46,603 nt of DNA from Rhodoferax sp. (lineage in GTDB: Bacteria > Pseudomonadota > Gammaproteobacteria > Burkholderiales > Burkholderiaceae_C): the NCBI RefSeq assembly GCF_025354435.1, contig NZ_JANXMU010000043.1, positions 1 through 46,603 on the forward strand. Reading direction: 5' to 3'. The notes below the pieces were generated by a model. The model worked only from the letters and a program-made list of their open reading frames with translations, searched no databases and was not told the DNA's origin. Shown in pieces: positions 1 through 7,756 of the stretch. Every line of letters begins with the position of its first letter. Position 1 is the first letter of the stretch. The translations under genes and the position numbers were made by a program.

Positions 1-85
1 GTCATTTCGCGGCCGCAGGTCACGCAGAGCTTGCTGGGGAGCGATGATTTGTTGCCTTTGAAGTGCATCTGCCCGAAGTCCCCAG
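1..85. other. Window edge, no recognised gene
   Basis: This is the 3' side of the GntR regulator gene, which ends at 86. The stretch contains a NotI-type octamer near 10-17. I see no terminator hairpin and no protein I recognise, so it may be an intergenic piece or the end of a gene lying outside the window. Confidence 0.4.
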
Positions 86-868
86 TCAGTTCAGTGTGTT
101 GTGGTAGTGGTGCGTATCGGTGCGGTAGTAGCCCCGGCGCAGCTCCATGGGCAGGTCCTGGTAGGTGTACGCGATGCGCTCTACGCTGAGCAGCGGCGTG
201 CCATGCGCCACCTTCAACAACAGCTCGCGCCCGTCAGTAGCGGGCTCGGCGCGTATCTTTTCTTCGGCCCGCACCATGCGCACATTGAATTCGGTTTCAA
301 ACAGGGCGTACATCGGCCCGTGGTAGTTGGCCAGGCGCTCGGCCGTCAGTCCCTTGAACGGCGCGGCGGGCAGCCAAATGTCTTCCAGAATAGTGGGTGT
401 ACCGGCAAAGCTGAGGACCCGTCGTGCCTGCAATACCGAGTCGCCGCTGCGCAGGCCCAGAATGCGGCCAATGTCGGCGCTGGCCCGTAGGCGGCGGCAG
501 TCGATGATCTCACGCTGGGCCGGGCCTTCGCTGCCGGGGGTGCCGCTGTCGGGCACCAGCTTGAGAAAACGGAACTGCACATGTTGCTCTGCATGCGTGG
601 CTACAAATGTGCCTTTGCCCTGGCGACGCACCACCAGATTGCCCGATGCCAGCTCGTCTATGGCCTTGCGTACGGTGCCCTGGCTGACGCGGTAGCGTGC
701 CGCCAGGTCCATCTCTGAGGGAATGGCTTCGCCGGGCTTCCACTCGCTAGACTGCAGGCTTTGCAAAATCAGGCCCTTGATCTGCTGGTAAAGCGGGCTG
801 AATGCTGGCGTCGCACTGGCCAGATCATCGGCAAATGAGGGAGCAGAAGAGGTGGGGATTGCGGCCAT
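86..868 (-). CDS. GntR-family transcriptional regulator (HutC/UTRA type)
   Basis: This is a DNA-binding repressor of 260 residues from the chosen start. The N-terminal half carries the GntR winged helix (PLYQQIKGLI, then GEAIPSEMDLAARYRVSQGT and VRKAIDELASGNLVVRRQG). The C-terminal half is a UTRA-type effector domain with GTPLLSVERIAY near the end. An upstream ATG at 913 would add 15 residues, but codons 2-5 of that version would consist of the perfect palindrome TCTTATATAAGA. That palindrome looks like an operator, so the ATG at 868 is preferred, although neither start has a clear Shine-Dalgarno sequence. The gene is divergent from mdh and the downstream TCA-cycle genes, which suggests it regulates them and itself. 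The effector cannot be told from sequence. Confidence 0.85.
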   Translation of the reverse strand: MAAIPTSSAPSFADDLASATPAFSPLYQQIKGLILQSLQSSEWKPGEAIPSEMDLAARYRVSQGTVRKAIDELASGNLVVRRQGKGTFVATHAEQHVQFRFLKLVPDSGTPGSEGPAQREIIDCRRLRASADIGRILGLRSGDSVLQARRVLSFAGTPTILEDIWLPAAPFKGLTAERLANYHGPMYALFETEFNVRMVRAEEKIRAEPATDGRELLLKVAHGTPLLSVERIAYTYQDLPMELRRGYYRTDTHHYHNTLN

Positions 869-898
869 GTGTACGGGGTGTGAATCCACGTAATCATA

Positions 899-918
899 TC
901 TTATATAAGACATAAGAC
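899..918. promoter_or_regulatory. Candidate GntR operator between regulator and mdh
   Basis: TCTTATATAAGA at 899-910 is a perfect 12-bp palindrome. The heptamer ATAAGAC is then repeated directly at 905-911 and 912-918. The site ends four bases before the -35 hexamer of the mdh promoter and lies just upstream of the preferred GntR start. Size and symmetry fit a GntR-family dimer site. The assignment to this regulator is inference from position. Confidence 0.5.
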
Positions 919-921
919 AAG

Positions 922-951
922 TTGACGCTGCCCGGTTTTCAAGCGTAAAAT
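922..951 (+). promoter_or_regulatory. Putative sigma-70 promoter of mdh
   Basis: TTGACG at 922-927 and TAAAAT at 946-951 are separated by 18 bp. They would start transcription about 110 bases before the mdh ATG, giving a long leader in which I recognise no riboswitch. The candidate GntR operator lies directly upstream. Confidence 0.5.
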
Positions 952-1067
952 CCGGCGCTGAAGTTGACTGGATAGCCCGTCAGGTGCAAGTCCGGCAGCC
1001 GCTCACACTGCACATTCACATCACTGATCCGCTTACCCTTTTCTAACCAATCTGAAAGTTGCCAATC

Positions 1068-2054
1068 ATGTCTAAACCCCCCGTCCGCGTTGCCGTCACT
1101 GGTGCAGCAGGTCAAATCGGTTACGCCCTGTTGTTTCGCATTGCTTCTGGCGAAATGCTGGGCAAAGACCAGCCCGTGATTTTGCAATTGCTTGAGGTGC
1201 CAGTTGAAGGCCCGCAAAAAGCCCTCAAAGGCGTGATGATGGAACTCGACGACTGCGCTTTCCCGTTGCTGGCAGGCATGGAAGCCCACAGCGACCCGAT
1301 GACCGCATTCAAGGACACTGATTACGCGCTGCTGGTTGGTTCACGTCCCCGTGGCCCCGGCATGGAGCGTGCCGAGTTGCTGGCCGTCAACGGCGCAATT
1401 TTTACCGCCCAGGGCAAGGCCCTGAATGCTGTGGCCAGCCGCAACGTCAGGGTATTGGTGGTCGGTAATCCTGCCAATACCAATGCCTACATTGCTATGA
1501 AGAGCGCGCCAGACCTGCCACGCAAGAACTTCACCGCCATGCTGCGCCTGGACCACAACCGCGCGCTGAGCCAGATCGCTGCCAAAACTGGCAAGGCTGT
1601 GGCCGACATCGAAAAACTCACCGTCTGGGGCAACCACTCGCCCACGATGTATGCCGACTACCGTTTCTCCACCATCAACGGCGAAAGCGTCAAGACCATG
1701 ATCAATGACCAGGAGTGGAATGCCAACACCTTTTTGCCTACCGTGGGCAAGCGCGGCGCGGCTATCATCGCGGCACGCGGCGTGTCGTCGGCCGCCTCGG
1801 CAGCCAATGCCGCCATTGACCACATGCGCGACTGGGCCCTGGGCACCAACGGCAAGTGGGTCACCATGGGCATCCCATCGGACGGCCAGTACGGCATTCC
1901 CAAGGACGTGATGTTCGGCTTTGCCGTGACCTGCGAAGGCGGCGAATACAAGCTGGTTGAAGGCCTGGAAGTAGATGCCTTCAGCCAGGAGCGCATCAAC
2001 ATCACACTGAAAGAGTTGCAAGACGAGCAAGCTGGCGTAGCCCACCTGCTCTAA
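1068..2054 (+). CDS. mdh: Malate dehydrogenase
   Basis: NAD-dependent malate dehydrogenase of 328 residues, interconverting malate and oxaloacetate in the TCA cycle in the cytoplasm. The nucleotide-binding motif TGAAGQIG is at residues 11-18. GNPANTNA follows, then the substrate and catalytic segment RLDHNRA and the active-site histidine in WGNHS. Length and motifs match the proteobacterial enzymes that resemble the cytosolic, MDH1-like type. The start is ATG 1068; an in-frame TTG nine bases upstream is less likely. The stop is five bases before the next gene, so co-transcription with the CitE-like lyase is probable. The upstream promoter and palindrome suggest GntR control. Confidence 0.97.
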   Translation: MSKPPVRVAVTGAAGQIGYALLFRIASGEMLGKDQPVILQLLEVPVEGPQKALKGVMMELDDCAFPLLAGMEAHSDPMTAFKDTDYALLVGSRPRGPGMERAELLAVNGAIFTAQGKALNAVASRNVRVLVVGNPANTNAYIAMKSAPDLPRKNFTAMLRLDHNRALSQIAAKTGKAVADIEKLTVWGNHSPTMYADYRFSTINGESVKTMINDQEWNANTFLPTVGKRGAAIIAARGVSSAASAANAAIDHMRDWALGTNGKWVTMGIPSDGQYGIPKDVMFGFAVTCEGGEYKLVEGLEVDAFSQERINITLKELQDEQAGVAHLL

Positions 2055-2059
2055 GCAAA

Positions 2060-3070
2060 ATGCAGCATCCACGCCAAGTTCTGCTGGGTGCCCAGGCTGC
2101 TCAGGTGCTCCTGCCGGTCTGTGACCACTACAGTGGTGTGGAAGCGCGGATGCGCAAAAGCCTGCAATTGCAGGCCGAGATGACCGAAGAGTTTGGGGCC
2201 TGCGTGTTCGACGTGACCCTGGACTGCGAAGACGGTGCGCCCGTTGGCGGTGAGGCCGAGCACGCCGCCATGGTGGTCGCCCTGGCGCTGGCCGCCGCCC
2301 CTGATGCACGTGTTGCGGTGCGGGTCCATGCGGTAGACCACCCGGCTTTCGAGCAGGACATGGCCGTCATCGCCGCCCAGGCAGGCCACCGTTTGACCCA
2401 CATCATGGTGCCCAAGATCGAATCGGTGCGCGATGTTATTTTGGTTGAAAAAGCGCTCCAGCGGGTATCTGCTCTGCATCTGCCGCTACATGTTTTGATT
2501 GAATCGCCTGCCGCCGTGCAGCGTGCGTTCGAAATCGCCGCCCAGCCCCGCGTGCAGTCCCTGAGCTTTGGGCTGATGGATTTTGTGTCCAGCCACGGCG
2601 GAGCCATTCCGGGCGATGCCATGGGCGCGACCGGCCAATTTACCCACCCGCTGGTGGTGCGCGCCAAGCTGGAGATTGCCTCCGCCTGCCACGCGCATGG
2701 CAAGGTGCCGTCGCACTGCGTGGTCACCGAGTTTGCCGATACGCTGGCCTTGCAGGCCGCTGCCGAACGTGCGGCCCGCACGCTTGGTTTCACCCGCATG
2801 TGGAGCATCCATCCCAGCCAGATCCGGCCTATCCTGGCCGCGTTTGCGCCGGGCGAGGCCGAGGTCGAAGCCGCCGCCCGCATCATTGCCGCCGCGGTGG
2901 CCGCCCATTGGGCCCCGATTTCTTTTGCGGGTCAGTTGCACGACCGTGCCAGCTACCGTTATTTTTGGCAGGTGCTGGAGCGCGCCCACCAGACTGGGCG
3001 TGCCTTGCCGCCCGAAATGGCGGCGTATTTCAAGCCCCCTACTCCTATTCTCACCACTGAAACTGTATGA
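2060..3070 (+). CDS. CitE-like HpcH/HpaI aldolase/citrate lyase family protein
   Basis: A 336-residue TIM-barrel lyase of the citrate lyase beta / malyl-CoA lyase superfamily. Visible family motifs are DCEDG (metal site), VPKIES, LIESPAAV, SFGLMDF and the late SIHPSQI. Members cleave or form C-C bonds of acyl-CoA substrates such as malyl-, citramalyl- or citryl-CoA. Its place between mdh and acnB suggests a TCA or glyoxylate-linked substrate. No citrate lyase alpha or gamma gene is nearby, so it is probably not part of a classical citrate lyase complex. It begins five bases after mdh, and its TGA overlaps the next ATG (ATGA). Exact substrate unknown. Confidence 0.85.
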   Translation: MQHPRQVLLGAQAAQVLLPVCDHYSGVEARMRKSLQLQAEMTEEFGACVFDVTLDCEDGAPVGGEAEHAAMVVALALAAAPDARVAVRVHAVDHPAFEQDMAVIAAQAGHRLTHIMVPKIESVRDVILVEKALQRVSALHLPLHVLIESPAAVQRAFEIAAQPRVQSLSFGLMDFVSSHGGAIPGDAMGATGQFTHPLVVRAKLEIASACHAHGKVPSHCVVTEFADTLALQAAAERAARTLGFTRMWSIHPSQIRPILAAFAPGEAEVEAAARIIAAAVAAHWAPISFAGQLHDRASYRYFWQVLERAHQTGRALPPEMAAYFKPPTPILTTETV

Positions 3071-3705
3071 AACTGATCCTCTTTGCTGCCCTGTTGGCAC
3101 TGGCCCCCGCGTTGGTTCTGGCCCAGGACGCACCCAAAAAGCCGGTGAAAGCGGCTGCCGCTAAAACCACGGCTAAAGCCGCCGCCAAGCCTGCTCCCAA
3201 GCCCACCAGCAGCCGCATCCAGCTCAAAACCGCCGCCAAAAATGTGGCTGCCGGTATCGAAGCAGCTGAAGCGGCCCTGACCCCCGCCGAGATGGCGATT
3301 GCCGAGCGCGTGCAAGTCGGTAACGTGCCCTGCGAATTGGGTACCACTGTCACGCTGGTGCCCGACACCAAATACCCTGGCTACTTCAACGTGCAGGTCA
3401 AAACCATTAAATACCGCATGTTCCCAGTGGAAACCAGCACCGGTGCCATCCGCCTGGAAGACAAGAAAGCCGGAGCCGTGTGGCTGCAGCTGGGCAACAA
3501 GTCCATGCTGATGAACCAAAAGCTGGGCCAGCGCCTGGCCGACGAATGCATGAGCCCACAGCAGATCGCCGTGGCCGAGTCGCTCAAGCTGAATCCGGCA
3601 CAAAGCGTGCTTAATGCTCCTGCTGCCGCAGTGGCTCCCGTGCCCGTGGCGCCGGTCGCTGTGCCGGAGCAGGCTGCACCGCAACCCGAAGTTGCCAAAC
3701 CATAA
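3067..3705 (+). CDS. Secreted Ala/Lys/Pro-rich protein of unknown function
   Basis: A 212-residue protein with a clear signal peptide (hydrophobic residues 3-18, probable cleavage after LVLA at about 19). A low-complexity Lys/Ala/Pro stretch runs to about residue 55, a compact core follows (about 75-180), and the tail is rich in Ala, Pro and Val. The core has two cysteines (VPCELG and ADECMS) that could form a disulfide in the periplasm. The start overlaps the preceding stop as ATGA, indicating translational coupling with the CitE-like gene, and acnB follows after 56 bases. I do not recognise a named family. Proteins of this layout recur beside acnB in related bacteria as far as I recall. Confidence 0.75.
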   Translation: MKLILFAALLALAPALVLAQDAPKKPVKAAAAKTTAKAAAKPAPKPTSSRIQLKTAAKNVAAGIEAAEAALTPAEMAIAERVQVGNVPCELGTTVTLVPDTKYPGYFNVQVKTIKYRMFPVETSTGAIRLEDKKAGAVWLQLGNKSMLMNQKLGQRLADECMSPQQIAVAESLKLNPAQSVLNAPAAAVAPVPVAPVAVPEQAAPQPEVAKP

Positions 3706-3761
3706 GAACCTTTTCAAGCCCTTCCGTTTGCCCCCACGATTATTTGAACTAGGAGAAAACC

Positions 3762-6365
3762 ATGTTGCAAGCCTATGCCGCCCATGTCGCTGAGCGCGCC
3801 GCCCTCGGCATTCCCCCGCTGCCCCTGTCTGCCAAGCAGACCGGCGAGCTGATCGAGCTGCTGAAGAACCCGCCCGCAGGCGAAGATGCCAACCTGCTCA
3901 ACCTGATCACCCACCGCATTCCCGCTGGCGTGGACGATGCCGCCAAGGTCAAGGCCAGCTACCTGGCCGCCGTGGCCCATGGCACCGAAAAATGCCCCCT
4001 GCTGACGCGTGAAAAAGCCACCGAACTGCTGGGCACCATGCTGGGCGGCTACAACATCAGCCCCATGATTGACCTGCTGGACGACACGTCTGCCACCGTG
4101 GCCGAGGCCGCTGCCGCCGGTTTGAAGAAAACCCTGCTGATGTTCGACCAGTTCCATGACGTGCAGGAAAAGGCCGAGAAGGGCAACACCTACGCCAAGG
4201 CCGTGCTGCAAAGCTGGGCCGATGCCGAATGGTTCACCAGCCGCCCCGAAGTGCCGAAAAGCATCACCGTCAGCATCTTCAAGGTGGCCGGTGAAATCAA
4301 CACCGACGACCTGTCGCCCGCACCCGATGCCTGGAGCCGCCCTGACATTCCGCTGCACGCCTTGGCCATGCACAAAAATGCCCGTCCTGGCATCGTTCCG
4401 GAAGACGACGGCAAACGCGGCCCTATCAAGTTCCTGGAAGACCTGCGCGCCAAGGGCAACCTGGTGGCCTACGTGGGCGACGTGGTCGGCACCGGCTCCA
4501 GCCGCAAGTCGGCCACCAACTCGGTGCTGTGGTTCACCGGTGAAGACATTCCGTTTGTGCCCAACAAGCGCTTCGGTGGTGTGTGCCTGGGTGCCAAGAT
4601 CGCGCCGATTTTCTACAACACCATGGAAGACTCCGGCGCGCTGCCGATCGAACTCGACGTGAGCCAAATGGCCATGGGCGATGTGGTTGAGCTGCGCCCC
4701 TACGAAGGCAAGGCGCTGAAAGACGGCAAGGTCATAGCCGAATTTGCGCTGAAGAGCGAAGTGCTGTTCGACGAAGTGCGTGCCGGTGGCCGTATTCCGC
4801 TGATTATTGGCCGTGGCCTGACCGCCAAGGCGCGTGAAGCGCTGGGCCTGCCCGTCAGCACGCTGTTCCGCCTGCCGCAAAACCCGGTGGACACCAAGAA
4901 GGGCTTCACCCTGGCGCAAAAGATGGTCGGTCGCGCTTGTGGCTTGCCTGCAGGCCAGGGCGTGCGCCCCGGTACCTACTGCGAACCCAAGATGACCTCG
5001 GTTGGTTCGCAAGACACCACCGGTCCCATGACCCGCGACGAGCTGAAAGACCTGGCCTGCCTGGGCTTCAGCGCCGACCTGGTGATGCAATCCTTTTGCC
5101 ACACCGCCGCTTACCCCAAGCCGGTGGACGTGAAGATGCACCACGAACTGCCCGACTTCATGAGCACCCGCGGCGGTGTGCCGCTGCGCCCCGGTGACGG
5201 CATCATCCACAGCTGGCTGAACCGCATGCTGTTGCCCGACACCGTGGGCACCGGCGGCGACAGCCACACCCGTTTCCCCATCGGCATCAGCTTCCCCGCC
5301 GGTTCGGGCCTGGTCGCTTTCGGCGCAGCCACGGGAGTGATGCCTTTGGACATGCCCGAGAGCGTGCTGGTGCGTTTCAAGGGCGAAATGCAGCCCGGCA
5401 TCACCCTGCGCGATCTGGTGAATGCGATTCCGCTGTACGCCATCAAGGCCGGTTTGCTGACTGTGGCCAAGCAAGGCAAGATCAACATCTTCTCGGGCCG
5501 CATCCTGGAAATTGAAGGCCTGCCTAACCTGAAGGTTGAGCAAGCGTTTGAGCTCAGCGATGCGTCTGCCGAGCGTTCTGCGGGCGGCTGCACCGTGCAC
5601 CTGAACAAAGAGCCGATCATCGAGTACATCAACAGCAACATCACCATGCTAAAGTGGATGATTGCCACCGGTTACTCGGATGTGCGCACCATCAACCGCC
5701 GCATCAAGGCGATGGAAGCCTGGTTGGCCAACCCTGAGCTGATGCACGGCGATGCCGATGCCGACTACGCGGCCGTCATCGAAATCGACCTGGCCGACAT
5801 CCACGAGCCTATCGTGGCCTGCCCGAACGACCCAGACGATGTGAAGACCTTGGCCGAAGTGGCTGGCAATGTGATTGAAGAAGTCTTTATCGGCTCCTGC
5901 ATGACCAACATCGGCCACTTCCGCGCCGCCTCCAAGCTGCTGGAAAACAAGCGCGACATCCCCGTCAAGCTGTGGATGGCACCGCCCACCAAGATGGATG
6001 CCAAGCAACTCAGCGAAGAAGGCCATTATGGCGTGCTGGGCAGCGCCGGTGCGCGCATGGAAATGCCGGGTTGCAGCCTGTGCATGGGCAACCAGGCGCA
6101 GGTGAAAGAGGGCGCTACCGTGTTCTCTACCTCTACCCGCAACTTCCCGAACCGTCTGGGTAAAAACAGCAATGTGTATCTGGGCTCGGCCGAGCTGGCC
6201 GCCATCTGCTCCAAGCTGGGCCGCATCCCCACCAAGGCCGAATACATGGCCGACATGGGCGTGCTCAGCAAAGACAGCGAGAAGATTTACCAGTACCTGA
6301 ACTTCGACAAGGTCAAAGACTACACCGACCTGGCCGACACGGTGAAAGACACCGCCGCCGCCTAA
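3762..6365 (+). CDS. acnB: Aconitate hydratase B (bifunctional 2-methylisocitrate dehydratase)
   Basis: Aconitase B of 867 residues, isomerising citrate to isocitrate with a [4Fe-4S] cluster; family members also act in the methylcitrate cycle. The N-terminal HEAT-like helical region (about 1-160) is typical of AcnB, followed by the swivel domain and the catalytic core. Cluster ligands are C713 (GSCMTN), C771 and C774 (GCSLCMGN), matching the spacing in the E. coli enzyme. The substrate-binding region includes [12 protein letters not shown] good Shine-Dalgarno AGGAGAA lies at 3751-3757, and a strong terminator follows at 6385. It closes the mdh-led gene set. Confidence 0.97.
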   Translation: MLQAYAAHVAERAALGIPPLPLSAKQTGELIELLKNPPAGEDANLLNLITHRIPAGVDDAAKVKASYLAAVAHGTEKCPLLTREKATELLGTMLGGYNISPMIDLLDDTSATVAEAAAAGLKKTLLMFDQFHDVQEKAEKGNTYAKAVLQSWADAEWFTSRPEVPKSITVSIFKVAGEINTDDLSPAPDAWSRPDIPLHALAMHKNARPGIVPEDDGKRGPIKFLEDLRAKGNLVAYVGDVVGTGSSRKSATNSVLWFTGEDIPFVPNKRFGGVCLGAKIAPIFYNTMEDSGALPIELDVSQMAMGDVVELRPYEGKALKDGKVIAEFALKSEVLFDEVRAGGRIPLIIGRGLTAKAREALGLPVSTLFRLPQNPVDTKKGFTLAQKMVGRACGLPAGQGVRPGTYCEPKMTSVGSQDTTGPMTRDELKDLACLGFSADLVMQSFCHTAAYPKPVDVKMHHELPDFMSTRGGVPLRPGDGIIHSWLNRMLLPDTVGTGGDSHTRFPIGISFPAGSGLVAFGAATGVMPLDMPESVLVRFKGEMQPGITLRDLVNAIPLYAIKAGLLTVAKQGKINIFSGRILEIEGLPNLKVEQAFELSDASAERSAGGCTVHLNKEPIIEYINSNITMLKWMIATGYSDVRTINRRIKAMEAWLANPELMHGDADADYAAVIEIDLADIHEPIVACPNDPDDVKTLAEVAGNVIEEVFIGSCMTNIGHFRAASKLLENKRDIPVKLWMAPPTKMDAKQLSEEGHYGVLGSAGARMEMPGCSLCMGNQAQVKEGATVFSTSTRNFPNRLGKNSNVYLGSAELAAICSKLGRIPTKAEYMADMGVLSKDSEKIYQYLNFDKVKDYTDLADTVKDTAAA

Positions 6366-6384
6366 CCGTTTGATCGTTCTGATG

Positions 6385-6411
6385 CCAGAGGGCCTGCGCC
6401 CTCTGGTTTTT
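6385..6411 (+). terminator. Rho-independent terminator after acnB
   Basis: CCAGAGGGC (6385-6393), a CTGC loop and GCCCTCTGG (6398-6406) form a perfect 9-bp stem followed by five T residues. It ends the acnB transcript. Confidence 0.85.
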
Positions 6412-6419
6412 ATGCCAAG

Positions 6420-6489
6420 GCCTGTTGCTATTTTTTAGATAGCTACAGGCCGTTGTTGTATATGCGCTAGCTGCCTATTTGTTATAAAT
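6420..6489 (+). repeat. Dispersed palindromic repeat, copy R1
   Basis: Intergenic copy just behind the acnB terminator. It shows the skeleton GTTGCTATT, then ATAGCTAC, ATATGCGCTAG, GCCTATTT and TTATAAATG. It matches copies R6 and R7 in order and spacing. Confidence 0.75.
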
Positions 6490-6587
6490 GTAAAGTGTGG
6501 AGCTATTGCGGCAGCTTGTAACCTTTTCGGGGTACAAACGTTATGGTAGTTGGTTTACTCTTGAGCCCCATTTCTAAGGAGATCCGA

Positions 6588-7235
6588 ATGACAAACAGTG
6601 CATACATCCCCCGCAAGGCCATCCTCGCCACCACCGCCCTGGCATTGGTCCTGGGCGGTTGCGCCAACATGAGTGAAACGCAAAAAGGTACCGCCACCGG
6701 CGCAGGCATTGGTGCGCTGGCGGGCGTGATCATTGGCGACAGCAAGGGCGGTGCGGCCATTGGTGCAGGGCTTGGCGCGCTGGGCGGCTATGTCTGGTCC
6801 AAGCACATGCAGGACAAAAAAGCGGCGATGGAGCAGGCTACGGCGGGCACTGGCGTAGCGGTGACGCAAACGGCTGACAACCAGCTCAAGCTGAACATTC
6901 CCAGTGACATCTCGTTTGATACGGGCCGGGCCAACATCAAGCCCAATCTGCGTCCCATCCTGGACCAGTTTGCCAATGGCCTGCAAAACCAACCCAATAC
7001 CGAGGTGCGCATCATCGGCCATACCGACAGCACCGGCAGCGATGCCATCAACGAACCCCTGTCGCTCGACCGGGCCGATGCCGCGCGCGACTACCTGGCC
7101 GCCCGTGGCGTAGATATGCGCCGCATCATCGTGGCGGGCCGGGGTTCGCGCGAGCCAGTGGCTGACAACAGCAGCGATGCCGGACGCGCCCGCAACCGCC
7201 GGGTCGAAATCTTCCTGGCTGAACGCGGGAACTAG
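6588..7235 (+). CDS. OmpA-family outer-membrane lipoprotein with glycine zipper
   Basis: A 215-residue lipoprotein. The signal sequence ends in the lipobox LVLGGC, with C25 as lipidated residue. Next comes a glycine-zipper region (about 35-75; GAGIGALAGVIIG and GAAIGAGLGALGG), then an OmpA-like peptidoglycan-binding domain from about residue 100 to the end (ISFDTGRANIK, IIGHTDSTGS, RNRRVEIFL). It should anchor the outer membrane to peptidoglycan, like E. coli YiaD. The start ATG 6588 follows AAGGAGAT at 6576-6583; an earlier in-frame start would lack a ribosome site. A hairpin terminator at 7390 separates it from the convergent gene. Confidence 0.9.
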   Translation: MTNSAYIPRKAILATTALALVLGGCANMSETQKGTATGAGIGALAGVIIGDSKGGAAIGAGLGALGGYVWSKHMQDKKAAMEQATAGTGVAVTQTADNQLKLNIPSDISFDTGRANIKPNLRPILDQFANGLQNQPNTEVRIIGHTDSTGSDAINEPLSLDRADAARDYLAARGVDMRRIIVAGRGSREPVADNSSDAGRARNRRVEIFLAERGN

Positions 7236-7261
7236 GCACACCTCCAGGCTACAGAGCTTCG

Positions 7262-7336
7262 CTTCTTTCGCCAACCCCCCCTTGCAGGGGGCAACACCAG
7301 CAGCCTGGCTGAGCCATTTCTGCGGTGTTTCTGGAG
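7262..7336. repeat. Second dispersed repeat family, copy A
   Basis: About 75 bp containing CTTTCGCCAACCCCC, a G-run that pairs with the C-run, CAACACCAGCAGCCTGGC and GCGGTGTTTCTGGA. A near-identical copy lies at 10722-10791. Nested complementary blocks (CCCCC/GGGGG, ACACC/GGTGT) suggest a structured intergenic element. Confidence 0.7.
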
Positions 7337-7381
7337 GGGGATGGGGTGGATTTTGGCTGGGGTTGGTGCTGTTTAGACCAT

Positions 7382-7423
7382 AAAAAAAAGCCCGTGGAAC
7401 CTAATGGTTCCACGGGCTTTTTT
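7382..7423. terminator. Bidirectional terminator
   Basis: A 12-bp perfect stem GCCCGTGGAACC (7390-7401) and GGTTCCACGGGC (7406-7417) with a TAAT loop. It is flanked by eight A on the left and six T on the right, so it can terminate both the lipoprotein gene and the convergent monooxygenase-fold gene. Confidence 0.9.
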
Positions 7424-7435
7424 ACGCTTGTGGGA

Positions 7436-7738
7436 TCAAGGCGACTTGGTGACCAGCTCGAAATGTTCCACTACGGGAGGGGTGGCGAAGAACGGGCCTA
7501 CGATGGCGCGCCACTCGGCAAATGCCGGGCTTTCGCGGAAGCCGACGTTGTGGGCTTCGATGGAGGTCCAGAAGATCTGTAGCACGTAGCGCTCGGGGCT
7601 TTCTACGCCCTTGTTGACCTTGTAGCCCTCGCAGCCTGCGTTCTTGCTGATGACGGTTTCCAGGCCCCGCGTTATGGCCTCGTCAAAAGCAGCTTGTTCG
7701 CCCGGGCGAATACGGATGTCGGCAATTTCTAAAATCAT
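7436..7738 (-). CDS. Antibiotic biosynthesis monooxygenase (ABM) domain protein
   Basis: A 100-residue single-domain protein with the dimeric ferredoxin-like alpha/beta fold of the ABM / YgiN family. Visible features are the N-terminal strand MILEIADIRIRPG, a central helix rich in charged residues, and the final pattern VVEHFELV. Family members include quinol monooxygenases and heme-degrading enzymes, but many small ones have no known substrate. The conserved heme-ligand patterns of IsdG are not evident, so the reaction cannot be named. It starts 18 bases after the phoH stop on the same strand, so the two probably share a transcript. Confidence 0.75.
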   Translation of the reverse strand: MILEIADIRIRPGEQAAFDEAITRGLETVISKNAGCEGYKVNKGVESPERYVLQIFWTSIEAHNVGFRESPAFAEWRAIVGPFFATPPVVEHFELVTKSP

Positions 7739-7756
7739 GGTTTGTCTCGGTAGGGT

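Noticed and set aside
3714-5600. Long open frame opposite acnB
   Set aside because: Antisense to a clear aconitase; the translation is low in hydrophobic structure and rich in His, Gly and Gln, as expected for a shadow frame.
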